Made by a program: the position numbers and the translations under genes. The notes below the pieces were generated by a model. That model made no database searches. It had not been told where the DNA came from and worked only from the letters and a program-made list of their open reading frames with translations. This document shows, piece by piece, positions 1 to 7,977 of a DNA stretch of 33,565 nucleotides. The first letter of the stretch is position 1. Each line of letters starts with the position of its first letter. The DNA is taken from the NCBI GenBank assembly GCA_019894855.1, contig JAGXNS010000017.1:1-33565 (forward strand), given 5' to 3'. This stretch comes from Promethearchaeota archaeon (GTDB lineage Archaea > Asgardarchaeota > Lokiarchaeia > Sigyniarchaeales > SOKP01).

Positions 1-2
1 CT

Positions 3-332
3 ATGATCTTAGGTCCTATATGGGTGATATGGCATTTACCTCTCTTTATTTCTGGAGTCATACCCCCCGGGACACTAATAGGTATATTAGGTCTGTGTTT
101 AGCTCTGATGGGAATTGAAATTTTTCATACTTGGATCTACATTAATACTAATAAAAGCATATTTACAGTGATATTGTTTCACACTGTTTATAACGTTTGT
201 ACACTTTTTCTTCCGAACTATGTTGCAGGAAGTGGTCCCCTTATTACAGGCATTACGATATTGATTCTTGCAGTAGTAGTAATGGTGATCTACGGTCCTC
301 GCGATTTTTCCAAGTCAGCTAATAAGAGTTAA
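3..332 (+). CDS. CPBP family intramembrane metalloprotease, C-terminal part (truncated by window edge)
   Basis: This is the C-terminal portion of a polytopic membrane protein that resembles the CPBP (CAAX-protease/bacteriocin-processing, 'Abi') family of intramembrane glutamic/metallo proteases. The fragment opens with WVIWHLPLF, matching the family's second motif (a histidine after an aromatic-rich stretch), and later carries HTVYN, matching the HxxxN motif. The first motif (EExxxR) should lie upstream and is outside the window, so the first ATG seen here is probably internal. Three to four hydrophobic segments separate the motifs. The substrate cannot be told from sequence. A run of ten T residues follows the stop and probably ends the transcript. 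The family call is fairly secure; the role (CAAX-type processing versus peptide export or maturation) is not. Confidence 0.7.
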   Translation: MILGPIWVIWHLPLFISGVIPPGTLIGILGLCLALMGIEIFHTWIYINTNKSIFTVILFHTVYNVCTLFLPNYVAGSGPLITGITILILAVVVMVIYGPRDFSKSANKS

Positions 333-363
333 GGATTTAAACCAACCAAATAATCAAAAATAC

Positions 364-373
364 TTTTTTTTTT
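364..373 (+). terminator. poly-T terminator after the CPBP protease gene
   Basis: Ten consecutive T on the coding strand, about 30 bases after the stop at 332. Archaeal RNA polymerase terminates at such U-runs without needing a hairpin. Confidence 0.5.
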
Positions 374-483
374 AATGGATAATCAAAAATCTAATCTGTT
401 CCCTCATCTTGAGACAGAGAAACTAATTTAACAAATTAACTACAAAATGTCTAAATATATTACAATTGAATAGAATAAAAATT

Positions 484-494
484 AAAAAAAAAAA
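484..494 (-). terminator. poly-T terminator (minus strand) after the 500-826 gene
   Basis: Eleven A on the plus strand give an 11-base U-run in the minus-strand transcript, starting 5 bases past the stop of the small minus-strand gene. Confidence 0.55.
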
Positions 495-499
495 TTATT

Positions 500-826
500 T
501 TATTGACCGGGTAAACTTTCTCCAATACTATCCAACGCTTCTACTATAGTAGTCCACACTCGAGCTTTGTACTCAAATCCCTTAATAAGATGAAAATAGG
601 CCATCCTTTTAGAAGTCCATAAAAAGGCTTCCGTAAGTTTACCCTCTTTTACATCCATAATACTTAACGACTTTACTCCCCTAGGATTTGTTGAGACTGC
701 TACCTGTATTATTTCTTTTCCGAGAGATCTATCAAAAGGCATTTCTTTTAACATTTTAAAATAAGCCTTGACTACTTCGTCCCTTAAATCGGTTGGGTAA
801 AAAGACGTCGTAAAAATATATGGCAT
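500..826 (-). CDS. conserved-looking hypothetical protein, 108 aa
   Basis: I do not recognise this family. The 108-residue product is soluble, with no signal peptide or membrane segment. It begins with a beta-strand-like stretch (MPYIFTTSFYP), continues with a charged helix, a second predicted strand region (QVAVSTNPRGVKSLSIMDV) and ends with a helix. The alternation is compatible with a small alpha/beta sandwich such as a dimeric ferredoxin-like barrel, but that is only a guess from composition. It stands alone: a poly-T signal follows it, and the next gene (PEP synthase) is divergent across about 270 bases. On the minus strand a GAGATGA stretch lies nine bases before the ATG and may be its ribosome-binding site. 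Coding character (clean frame, balanced composition) supports a real gene. Confidence 0.6.
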   Translation of the reverse strand: MPYIFTTSFYPTDLRDEVVKAYFKMLKEMPFDRSLGKEIIQVAVSTNPRGVKSLSIMDVKEGKLTEAFLWTSKRMAYFHLIKGFEYKARVWTTIVEALDSIGESLPGQ

Positions 827-1096
827 TTTTCACATTCATCTCGTTTTTATTTCCATTCGTAATTTCATTTCGAATTTCGAAGTAATTAATAACAAGAAAC
901 TGTGATATATAAGTTTTACAATTGTGTCAAAAATAAGCTAATTACTAAAATATATTTTAAAATTACTGCTTGATTGTTATGGAATCTTTTTAAAGATGGA
1001 AAGAGAGGATAATACATCCAAGAAATTAACAATTTTATTAAGTGTAAAATACTTAAAAAAAAAGTAATAGAAAAATAAATTTTTAATGATTGTACG

Positions 1097-4012
1097 ATGA
1101 CGGAAGAAAAACCAAGCTTTCGCTACATCAAATTTTTTGACGATGTTCGATCGAATGATGTGAATATTGTTGGAGGAAAGAACGCTTCTTTGGGAGAACT
1201 TCTTTCTTTTGGAATCCCGGTACCATTAGGATTTGCTGTTACAGCCGATGCTTATGATTATATTTTAGAGACTAATTATTTTAGGATTAAAAATGAAGAG
1301 ATAACATTAAAAAATTACATAAAACGAGACATTGATAAGATTACCGAGGAACTTAAAAAAGAAGATATAAAATCAATCCAAAAGGTTGATAAGTTTTGCG
1401 CTGACATCCGTTATGTCATCGAACAAGCTAAAATACCCGATAGTTTGGCTGACGAAATAGTAGAAGCATACCACACATTGGTGGATCGAATCGGAAATGA
1501 AAGCACTTTCGCAATTAGAAGCTCTGCAACAGCAGAAGATTTGCCTGACGCCTCTTTTGCTGGTCAGCAAGATACGCACTTAAATATTTCTGGAGAAAAT
1601 CAAATTTTAGAATACATCCTTAAAGATATGGCTTCGATTTTCACAACTAGAGCTACGATGTACAGAGAAAGAGCTGGATTTGATCATTTTACTGTTAAAT
1701 TAAGCGTAGGTGTGCAAGAGATTGCTGGAGGATTGAAAGGTGTAAAATCTTCTGGTGTTATGTTTACTGAAGATCCAGATTCGGGAAATCCAAATGTAGT
1801 GGTGATAAGGGGAACTTGGGGTTTAGGAGAACTTATCGTACAAGGTATCGAAGCCGGTGACGAATTCATCGTTTTCAAACACGCTCCAAAATTAAAGGTT
1901 ATAAGTAAAATTTTGGTAAAAAAAGAACAAATGATGATTTTTGACACCGAAAAAGGTGGTACTATAACTCTTCCTGTCGAAAAAGAAAGGCAGAAGCAGT
2001 TTTGCTTAAGCGAAGATGAGATCAATGTTTTAACAGATTATGCTATTAAAATACGCGAACACTACAATCGACCCATGGATATCGAATGGGCACTAGGAAA
2101 CGACGGTAAAATTTATATAGTTCAAGCCCGACCTGAAACAGTTCATTCACAGAAAGGAGATACTGAAGAAATCTATTATCTATTAGAAGATCCTTTAACA
2201 TTAACTAATAAAGGCTTTTTATTAGGGAATAAAGGAACAGCTATAGGACGTAGAATTGGTTATGGAAAAATTAAAGTAATTGAATCTATCGATAATGCTC
2301 ATTTATTAGAAGAAGGGGATATACTGGTTACGGAAGAAACAAATCCCGATTGGACCTCATATATGCAAAATTTAGGTGGAGTTATTACTGAGCGAGGAGG
2401 TCCAACTTGTCATGCTGCTATTGTCTCTCGTGAATTAAACATTGCTTCTATAGTTGGAGCAGACAATATTATAGCATCCATAAAAGAAAAGCAAAGAGAT
2501 GGTCTTGAAAGCGTTACTATTGACTGTAGCGAAGGAGAACCACGGATCTGGTTAAAAAATGTAGAGTACGATTATGATTCGATCGAATTTGCGCAGCTTC
2601 CCTCTACCAAAACTCAAGTTTTAGTTAATTTAGGGATTCCTAAGGGAGCATTATCTTCAGGCAAATACCCAGATGGAACAGGTCTTGCTCGTTTAGAATT
2701 TATAATAAACGACGAGATTCGGATGCACCCTAACGCTTTGATCGATTTTGATTCTTTAGTTATGAGGTATGGAGTTTTAATAGAACACAGAAAAAAAATT
2801 GAAAACATCAAGAAAAGCGATCTCTATCATAAAGATCCCTTTAATAAAGAAATTCTGAAATTGAAAAAAACTCTTGATGCAATTAGGGAAATTACAGGGG
2901 GATACGACGACAAGGAAGATTTTTATGTGGAAAAGCTAGCGGAGGGAATTGCCACTATTGCAGCTGGAGTCTGGAAGATATTACCAAATGGAACATTAGC
3001 TGAATGCGTAGTTCGTCTTTCAGATTTTAAGACTAATGAATACGCAAATCTCATTGGGGGATGGATATACGAAGGAGAGGAAAATAATCCAATGCTTGGC
3101 TTCCGGGGGTGTTCACGCTATGTTCATGAAGAATTCCAAGAAGCTTTTATTTTAGAATTGAAAGCAATTAAAAAAGCGAGAGAATGGGGATTAACAAACA
3201 TAATTCCAATGCTCCCATTTTGTAGAAGTCCAGAAGAAGCGAAAAAGATTATCGAAATAATGGAAAGCGAAGGTTTAATTAGAGGCCAGGATGGTCTTAA
3301 AGTCTATGTTATGGCCGAAATTCCGTCGAATATAATATGTGCCGATCTATTCTGCGAATATTTCGACGGATTCAGTATCGGAAGCAATGATCTTACCCAA
3401 TTAACGTATGGTGTGGGTAGAGACAACGAAAAAATGATCCCACTTATGAACAATTACGATTATAATACAAATAGCGAATCTATTCGAAGATCTGTGAGTC
3501 ATTTGATCAAAACTGCCCATGAACGCAACAGAAAAGTCGGTATTTGCGGTCAAGCCCCAAGCGATGATCCAGAATTTCTAAGATTTTTGGTTAGGGAAGG
3601 TATCGATTCTATTTCGCTTAACTTTGACACATTTGCGCGAGGACGAATAAATACTTGGCGCACAGAGATCATTGAGACTAAACTACCTGAAGAGAATCGA
3701 GCGAAAACATATATGTTTTTGGATAAATGTGATAAATTAATTGAAAATATAAGAATTCCCCGAGGAAAATTAAGAAATATGGTAAGGAAGCAAAGAAAAA
3801 AGGTAAAACCGAAGTTAATAGAAATTACTGACAAATTTAATGATGTATTCTCAGAGATATCTGAAATTTCTTATAATTTCGTTAAAGATTTGAATCAAGC
3901 TGAAAGTTTAGCGTTTAGAGAAATATACAATAGATTTTATAATCGATTAACTGCATTCGAAGAAGAAATTCCAAAATTAACAAAAAAAATCCGTGAATTT
4001 GGAATTTTCTAG
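1097..4012 (+). CDS. ppsA: phosphoenolpyruvate synthase (pyruvate, water dikinase) with an unusual insertion and C-terminal extension
   Basis: Converts pyruvate, ATP and water to PEP, AMP and phosphate, the entry to gluconeogenesis. The N-terminal ATP-grasp domain (residues about 10-350) has GGKNASLGEL and RSSATAEDLPDASFAGQQ. The swivelling phosphohistidine domain has GGPTCHAAIVSREL, with His439 as the phosphate carrier. The PEP-binding barrel carries GLARLEFII, RLSDFKTNEYANL, GFRGCSRY, EIPSNIICADLF, FSIGSNDLTQL and the active-site loop GICGQAPSD. At 971 aa it is much longer than usual (about 750-820). Two additions explain this: a lysine-rich helical insertion near residues 555-600, between the GLARLEF and LAEGIAT segments, and a charged helical tail from about residue 855 to the end. 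No Shine-Dalgarno precedes the ATG. Catalytic residues look intact, so activity is expected; the extra parts have no known function. Confidence 0.95.
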   Translation: MTEEKPSFRYIKFFDDVRSNDVNIVGGKNASLGELLSFGIPVPLGFAVTADAYDYILETNYFRIKNEEITLKNYIKRDIDKITEELKKEDIKSIQKVDKFCADIRYVIEQAKIPDSLADEIVEAYHTLVDRIGNESTFAIRSSATAEDLPDASFAGQQDTHLNISGENQILEYILKDMASIFTTRATMYRERAGFDHFTVKLSVGVQEIAGGLKGVKSSGVMFTEDPDSGNPNVVVIRGTWGLGELIVQGIEAGDEFIVFKHAPKLKVISKILVKKEQMMIFDTEKGGTITLPVEKERQKQFCLSEDEINVLTDYAIKIREHYNRPMDIEWALGNDGKIYIVQARPETVHSQKGDTEEIYYLLEDPLTLTNKGFLLGNKGTAIGRRIGYGKIKVIESIDNAHLLEEGDILVTEETNPDWTSYMQNLGGVITERGGPTCHAAIVSRELNIASIVGADNIIASIKEKQRDGLESVTIDCSEGEPRIWLKNVEYDYDSIEFAQLPSTKTQVLVNLGIPKGALSSGKYPDGTGLARLEFIINDEIRMHPNALIDFDSLVMRYGVLIEHRKKIENIKKSDLYHKDPFNKEILKLKKTLDAIREITGGYDDKEDFYVEKLAEGIATIAAGVWKILPNGTLAECVVRLSDFKTNEYANLIGGWIYEGEENNPMLGFRGCSRYVHEEFQEAFILELKAIKKAREWGLTNIIPMLPFCRSPEEAKKIIEIMESEGLIRGQDGLKVYVMAEIPSNIICADLFCEYFDGFSIGSNDLTQLTYGVGRDNEKMIPLMNNYDYNTNSESIRRSVSHLIKTAHERNRKVGICGQAPSDDPEFLRFLVREGIDSISLNFDTFARGRINTWRTEIIETKLPEENRAKTYMFLDKCDKLIENIRIPRGKLRNMVRKQRKKVKPKLIEITDKFNDVFSEISEISYNFVKDLNQAESLAFREIYNRFYNRLTAFEEEIPKLTKKIREFGIF

Positions 4013-4147
4013 TTTTTTATCACTATTCTATCACTACTACTCTATTTATTTATATTAGAAAATCAAAAAAATTAAATTTTAATTAATATTTAAAAAGTCA
4101 AGTACTACAGTTTTCTATTATATTTTAAATTAAAAAGTGAGATGGTT

Positions 4148-4429
4148 ATGCCGAGGGGACCTGAATTTACTGAAGATATTCTCGACGCGTTTTCAAAAGT
4201 TGATTATCTACTTAATGGAATGATTAATGATCGCGGTGTTCCAAGAAATATAAAGCGAGTAGCTCAAAAAGGAATCGAAGAATTAAAGCGTGAAGATGAT
4301 TCTCCCGCTGTTCTTGCCAGTGGTGTAATGTATATGATTACGGACTTATCCCAAGATGCAAATATTCCATTTCATTCGCGAACTACTATTTATCGGATAA
4401 TTTCACTCTTAGAAAACATAAAAGATTAA
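4148..4429 (+). CDS. UPF0147 family protein
   Basis: A small all-helical archaeal protein of about 93 residues matching UPF0147. Hallmarks are VPRNIKRVAQKGIEEL, the acidic/small segment SPAVLASGVMYMI, and the tail around IPFHSRTTIYRIISLLE. The family is widespread in archaea and its biochemical role is unknown. An in-frame ATG lies six bases earlier (4142), but GTGAG at 4137-4141 sits six bases before the ATG at 4148 and overlaps any ribosome approach to the earlier one, so I take 4148. The gene is monocistronic, flanked by AT-rich spacers of about 130 bases on both sides. Confidence 0.85.
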   Translation: MPRGPEFTEDILDAFSKVDYLLNGMINDRGVPRNIKRVAQKGIEELKREDDSPAVLASGVMYMITDLSQDANIPFHSRTTIYRIISLLENIKD

Positions 4430-4501
4430 ATTTTATTATTTTAAATCCTTCCTATTTGTATTTCAGACACACTTAAAACTTTTTTAATCTAAAAAGCGTT
4501 A

Positions 4502-4513
4502 ATATTTATATTT
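4502..4513 (+). promoter_or_regulatory. probable TATA box for the longin-GTPase gene
   Basis: ATATTTATATTT lies about 60 bases before the chosen ATG at 4573. This matches an archaeal box A and would place transcription start near 4535, leaving a leader of some 35-40 bases. It is inferred from sequence only. Confidence 0.35.
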
Positions 4514-4572
4514 CTACTCGATGTTTATATTAAGAAATTTTCAATTTTTTGATCATACTATTACGCCTTACA

Positions 4573-5616
4573 ATGGAAGCTAAACAGAATATAATATACG
4601 GAATATTATATACCGAATTGGATGAAGAAGTTGGGCCAAATCCATTTGTATGGTTAGGAGATATATCCCCATCGGATAGAATCCATATTAGTGTTAAAAC
4701 AATTACAGTTCTATCAGGAGAAAGAGGCCTTATTCCAGAATCGTTAGTAATTCTTCCATTTCCTTCTTTAAATTTAAAGGGTTTAATAAAATATGTAAGA
4801 TGGAATGACGAAGAGAGACGAGGTGGAATTGGGCAAGGAGCGATTACCTTATTATTTAAAGAATCTAACGATGTTATCTTTTATAAATATTTGAATCATT
4901 TTGATTCTCCATTTAAAGAAATGGCTGAAAAAATTGCACACATGCAAAAATCAAAAGCTCCAAGAGAGAATTTTATGGATGTTTTAAACAATCTCTCCCT
5001 CAATATTAACCAAATCTTAAACGAGTTCAAAAATAACGAGATTGCTGAGGAAAACGCGAAAGCTTTTCCTGATCAGAAAATAAAGGAAGCTAATTTAATT
5101 AATTATAAATTTAAAATCATAATTTGTGGCGATCCCTCCGTTGGTAAATCTTCACTAATATTACGATTTACAGATAACGCGTTTCGAAGGCATTATATTC
5201 CAACACTGGGAGTCCACGTTTCGGATAAGATATTTAAAATTGAAGAGTCTTACATACAATTAGTTATCTGGGACATAGCTGGTCAACAAAAGTTCCAGAC
5301 TATGAGACAACAATTCTATTTAGGGTCTGACGGTTTATTCCTTATATTTGATTTGTCAAAACCAAGCTCATTAGAAAGCGTATCAAATTGGAATTTTGAT
5401 ATTCAAAATCAATTAAAAGATAGACCTGCTTTAACAGGTTATATTATTGGGAATAAAAAAGATATTGGCCAATCTATCGAGAGTACTTCTGAAAAAGCTT
5501 CTGATCTTGCGAGATACCTTAATTTAGGATACATTGAAACCAGCGCTAAAACGGGCGAAAATGTTGAATATGCCTTCTATACTATAGCGAAATCGCTTTA
5601 TGACTCATTGCAATAA
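4573..5616 (+). CDS. Rab/Ras-like small GTPase with N-terminal longin-like domain
   Basis: A two-part protein of 347 residues. Residues 1 to about 125 form an alpha/beta domain beginning NIIYGILYTELDEEVGPNPF, which looks longin-like (roadblock/longin superfamily); this part is inferred from pattern, not from a firm motif. A charged helical linker (about 125-175) leads to a complete Ras-superfamily G domain. That has the P-loop GDPSVGKSS (186-194), the switch I threonine T211 in IPTLGV, switch II WDIAGQQ with Gln238 at the Ras Q61 position, NKKD (294-297) and ETSAKTG (S324-A325-K326). All five G boxes are intact, so GTP binding and hydrolysis are expected. There is no C-terminal cysteine for prenylation (it ends YDSLQ). 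The frame could start at a TTG at 4549, but the ATG at 4573 directly precedes the folded domain. Likely role: membrane or cytoskeletal signalling of the Asgard eukaryotic-signature type. Confidence 0.9.
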   Translation: MEAKQNIIYGILYTELDEEVGPNPFVWLGDISPSDRIHISVKTITVLSGERGLIPESLVILPFPSLNLKGLIKYVRWNDEERRGGIGQGAITLLFKESNDVIFYKYLNHFDSPFKEMAEKIAHMQKSKAPRENFMDVLNNLSLNINQILNEFKNNEIAEENAKAFPDQKIKEANLINYKFKIIICGDPSVGKSSLILRFTDNAFRRHYIPTLGVHVSDKIFKIEESYIQLVIWDIAGQQKFQTMRQQFYLGSDGLFLIFDLSKPSSLESVSNWNFDIQNQLKDRPALTGYIIGNKKDIGQSIESTSEKASDLARYLNLGYIETSAKTGENVEYAFYTIAKSLYDSLQ

Positions 5617-5623
5617 GAGCATG

Positions 5624-5647
5624 ATCGTGAAACATAAATTTCACGAT
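5624..5647. terminator. perfect 9-bp hairpin between convergent genes
   Basis: ATCGTGAAA, a six-base loop CATAAA, and TTTCACGAT form a perfect inverted repeat placed 7 bases after the GTPase stop and 37 bases before the end of the convergent ABC permease gene. Because it is symmetric it could act for both transcripts, as a terminator or an RNA 3'-end stabiliser. Confidence 0.5.
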
Positions 5648-5684
5648 GTATTATTTGAAATCTAATAATAAAGAAAAAAAATTT

Positions 5685-7379
5685 CTAAGACCTTCTAACT
5701 ATTGGTATAGGTTCTTTCAAACCATAATGGAGTGTAAAAAATCCCATCACTAATGCATAAAGTCCTAATCCTGGTAAAAAGGAAGCCCATGGAGCGTCAA
5801 ATAAATGCAATCTTGCGTCACTGATATTAGTTCCTAATTGTACTAGTGTAGGATCAGATAATCTAAGGAACCCTATTGCCTCGAATAACAAAATATTGAA
5901 TGCCAAAATTAATGGGAAATATCTAATAATTTTCTTTGCGGTTAATTTTAAGCTGTAGTTCCCCTTACTGATCAGTAGAGTGACCCCCGGTATCACGTAC
6001 ATTGCCATAATAGTTATCATTGTTTCAATATTTCTCCCTAAAATTCCTAAGAACATTATTATCACCATTATGCTTGGTGTTATAAAGAGAACTATCATTA
6101 TCCCCAACACCATCCCTTTTACCCATATATGAACTTTAGATAAATAACCAAATAATAATCCTATCGTAATTCCTATGAGAACTGATAATGCAGAAACTAT
6201 TATTGATGTTGATACACCATATGCAAATAACGCAAGTACATCACGCCCGAATTTAGTTTGTCCAAATGGATGCGCCACGGATGGCGGATCCCAAGCACCT
6301 GGATAAATACCGATTGCTTCTTCTATAGTCAATGGCGTTAATACCTGTGGAAATATAGCAACTATTATAGTAAACACCACAATCACTAAACCAATTATTG
6401 TTAATGGAGATTTTATGCGGTAATAAATAAAATCCTTAAATTTTTGATCTGAACCAATGGTATATCGAGCGCTTTCTTCAACCACTTGCTCGGTTCTCCC
6501 GAAATATTTAGTAATTTGTTTCGATTGGCGTTCTTCTAAGAAATAATTGTAAATTGTGTAAACGATGTTTGAGAGTAATAGAATAACTGCTGGGAGTGCG
6601 ATTAGTATAAATGCGCATGCTCTGAATAACCAATAGTCATAATAAGTAATCGCAATTGTTGAAAGCTCAAAAAATCCATGTATATTAAAAGTCACTTCGA
6701 GAATGAAACTAGTAGCAATAATAATGCCTAAATTAAAGATTATTTGCAAACTATTTGACAAAATATGTTTTTCCTCTGACTTTTTTAAATAATTAGAACG
6801 AACTTGTCTTGTCGTAAGAAACAATGTTAATAAAAATAATATACAGGACGGCAAAAATGGATCTCCGACTGTGGGAAAAAGGCCCAATTGAAATCCAAAA
6901 GTATATTGGGACCACATCCCTCCGAAGAATATTGGCATCGAAATACCCAAAATAATTAGAATTTGAATCAATAGCTTTACTAATCTATATCTAACTCTAA
7001 CTGATAAAATACCTAGTGGTATACCTGCGATTAAACCTATGACAATCGGTAATATAGTAAAATCAATAGTATTTGGAATTCTCTCAAGCAAAAGTACAAT
7101 TATAGGCGTACCTTTCGCAAGAGAAGAAGAAATCCCTAGATTCCCTGTAATTAACTGGGTAAGGTACATAAAGAATTGAATAATTAAAGGCTGATCGAAC
7201 CCTAATAATTTAAGCACCGCGTTATATTCTTCTGCTGTAAAATAAGGAGGTAAAAATGGAAGAACAGGGTCACCAGGAAGAAATAGACTTAGAAGAAAAC
7301 TCAGAACTAATCCGAGAAATAATGCCACAGTAGGGAGTAAAATAGTATAGATTATGTTTCTGATAACAACTTTTATCAT
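5685..7379 (-). CDS. fused DppB-DppC type ABC transporter permease (peptide/nickel transport family)
   Basis: One chain contains both permease halves normally encoded by separate dppB and dppC (oppB/oppC) genes. Residues about 1-270 are DppB-like: an N-terminal membrane helix, LLSLFLPGDPVLPFLP, the GFDQPLIIQFFMYL segment and the IPNTIDFTILPIVIGLIAGI core. Residues about 310-564 are DppC-like: SPLTIIGLVIVVFTIIVAIF, HPFGQTKFGRDVLALFAYGV, and a degenerate form of the DppC C-terminal segment, FLRLSDPTLVQLG, in place of the usual SFLGLG-type sequence. The two are joined by a polar linker around residues 280-310. About a dozen membrane helices are predicted. No ATPase or substrate-binding protein gene is adjacent in this window, so the substrate (oligopeptide, sugar or nickel) is unknown and the partners must be encoded elsewhere. 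GGGTAG lies six bases before the ATG. Confidence 0.85.
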   Translation of the reverse strand: MIKVVIRNIIYTILLPTVALFLGLVLSFLLSLFLPGDPVLPFLPPYFTAEEYNAVLKLLGFDQPLIIQFFMYLTQLITGNLGISSSLAKGTPIIVLLLERIPNTIDFTILPIVIGLIAGIPLGILSVRVRYRLVKLLIQILIILGISMPIFFGGMWSQYTFGFQLGLFPTVGDPFLPSCILFLLTLFLTTRQVRSNYLKKSEEKHILSNSLQIIFNLGIIIATSFILEVTFNIHGFFELSTIAITYYDYWLFRACAFILIALPAVILLLSNIVYTIYNYFLEERQSKQITKYFGRTEQVVEESARYTIGSDQKFKDFIYYRIKSPLTIIGLVIVVFTIIVAIFPQVLTPLTIEEAIGIYPGAWDPPSVAHPFGQTKFGRDVLALFAYGVSTSIIVSALSVLIGITIGLLFGYLSKVHIWVKGMVLGIMIVLFITPSIMVIIMFLGILGRNIETMITIMAMYVIPGVTLLISKGNYSLKLTAKKIIRYFPLILAFNILLFEAIGFLRLSDPTLVQLGTNISDARLHLFDAPWASFLPGLGLYALVMGFFTLHYGLKEPIPIVRRS

Positions 7380-7501
7380 TTTATTCTACCCTTTTTTATA
7401 AATGAAGATATTATGATTCGATAAGATATTCAAATATATAAATGCGATTGAATCAACTAATATTTATATTTATTATAGGGTGGCATTTAATTCTAAAAGT
7501 G

Positions 7502-7558
7502 ATGAATATGTTTGCTTATTTGAAGAATCTGTCAGTTTACTCAAGAAACTTAGTTTGA
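7502..7558 (+). CDS. possible 18-codon micro-ORF (low confidence)
   Basis: A very short frame, MNMFAYLKNLSVYSRNLV, in the spacer between two minus-strand genes. It follows a TATA-like stretch (AATATTTATATTTATTATA, near 7460-7478) and a GTGATG element of the type used as ribosome-binding core elsewhere here; the second ATG (7508) would have the better spacing. It may be a real microprotein, a remnant of a lost gene, or chance. No homology can be judged at this length. Confidence 0.2.
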   Translation: MNMFAYLKNLSVYSRNLV

Positions 7559-7561
7559 AAG

Positions 7562-7867
7562 CTATAACCCAATTAAATTTTTAAACTCCGGTGGTTCACT
7601 ACCTTCTACTATTGTGCTTATCTTAAAGTCGACACCGTATTTATCTCTGATTTCCGGCGCTCTTTGTGTAGCAATGAATTTTTTTCTAATGCTTGCTTTC
7701 TCTCCTTGCCAAATCCATACTGATTTTTCTTTGGGATCCACGATTATAAATATAAAGAATTTGTGTAAAAGCTTATGAATTGGAACATCTTCAACTTTAA
7801 TTTCTATAAAATCTTCGTTTTCTTCATCTATTTTAAATAATAAAAACTGATCGTCTAAGATATTCAT
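7562..7867 (-). CDS. single gelsolin-like domain protein
   Basis: A 101-residue protein consisting of essentially one gelsolin/villin/severin-type domain. The signature is clear: a core strand VWIWQGEKASIRKKF, where eukaryotic gelsolins have a strand with W-x-G followed by a helix (here KASIRKKFIATQRAPEI), then FKISTIVEGSEPPEF, matching the family's V-x-E-G-x-E-P-x-x-F end motif. The N-terminal 40 residues supply the first strands, including the acidic stretch KIDEENEDFIEIKVED. Gelsolin domains bind actin and calcium; in Asgard archaea they act on the actin homologue, so a role in filament capping or severing is plausible. No actin or profilin gene lies in this window. A Sec23/24-type gelsolin fold is the alternative. 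It is monocistronic, downstream of the HGSNAT-like gene on the same strand. Confidence 0.8.
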   Translation of the reverse strand: MNILDDQFLLFKIDEENEDFIEIKVEDVPIHKLLHKFFIFIIVDPKEKSVWIWQGEKASIRKKFIATQRAPEIRDKYGVDFKISTIVEGSEPPEFKNLIGL

Positions 7868-7977
7868 ATTAATTAATTCCCGTGATTAAAATTTACAGAA
7901 AAGTACAAATAACTATTATGCAATTCTTTTTTATAAGCTTTATCATATGATTGAATGTTTTGAGAAGTTATTCAATA

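Noticed and set aside
991-1065. Short frame beginning MEREDNTSKKLT upstream of ppsA
   Set aside because: Only 23 codons, lysine-rich by virtue of AT content, no ribosome-binding site and no clear promoter; chance is more likely.
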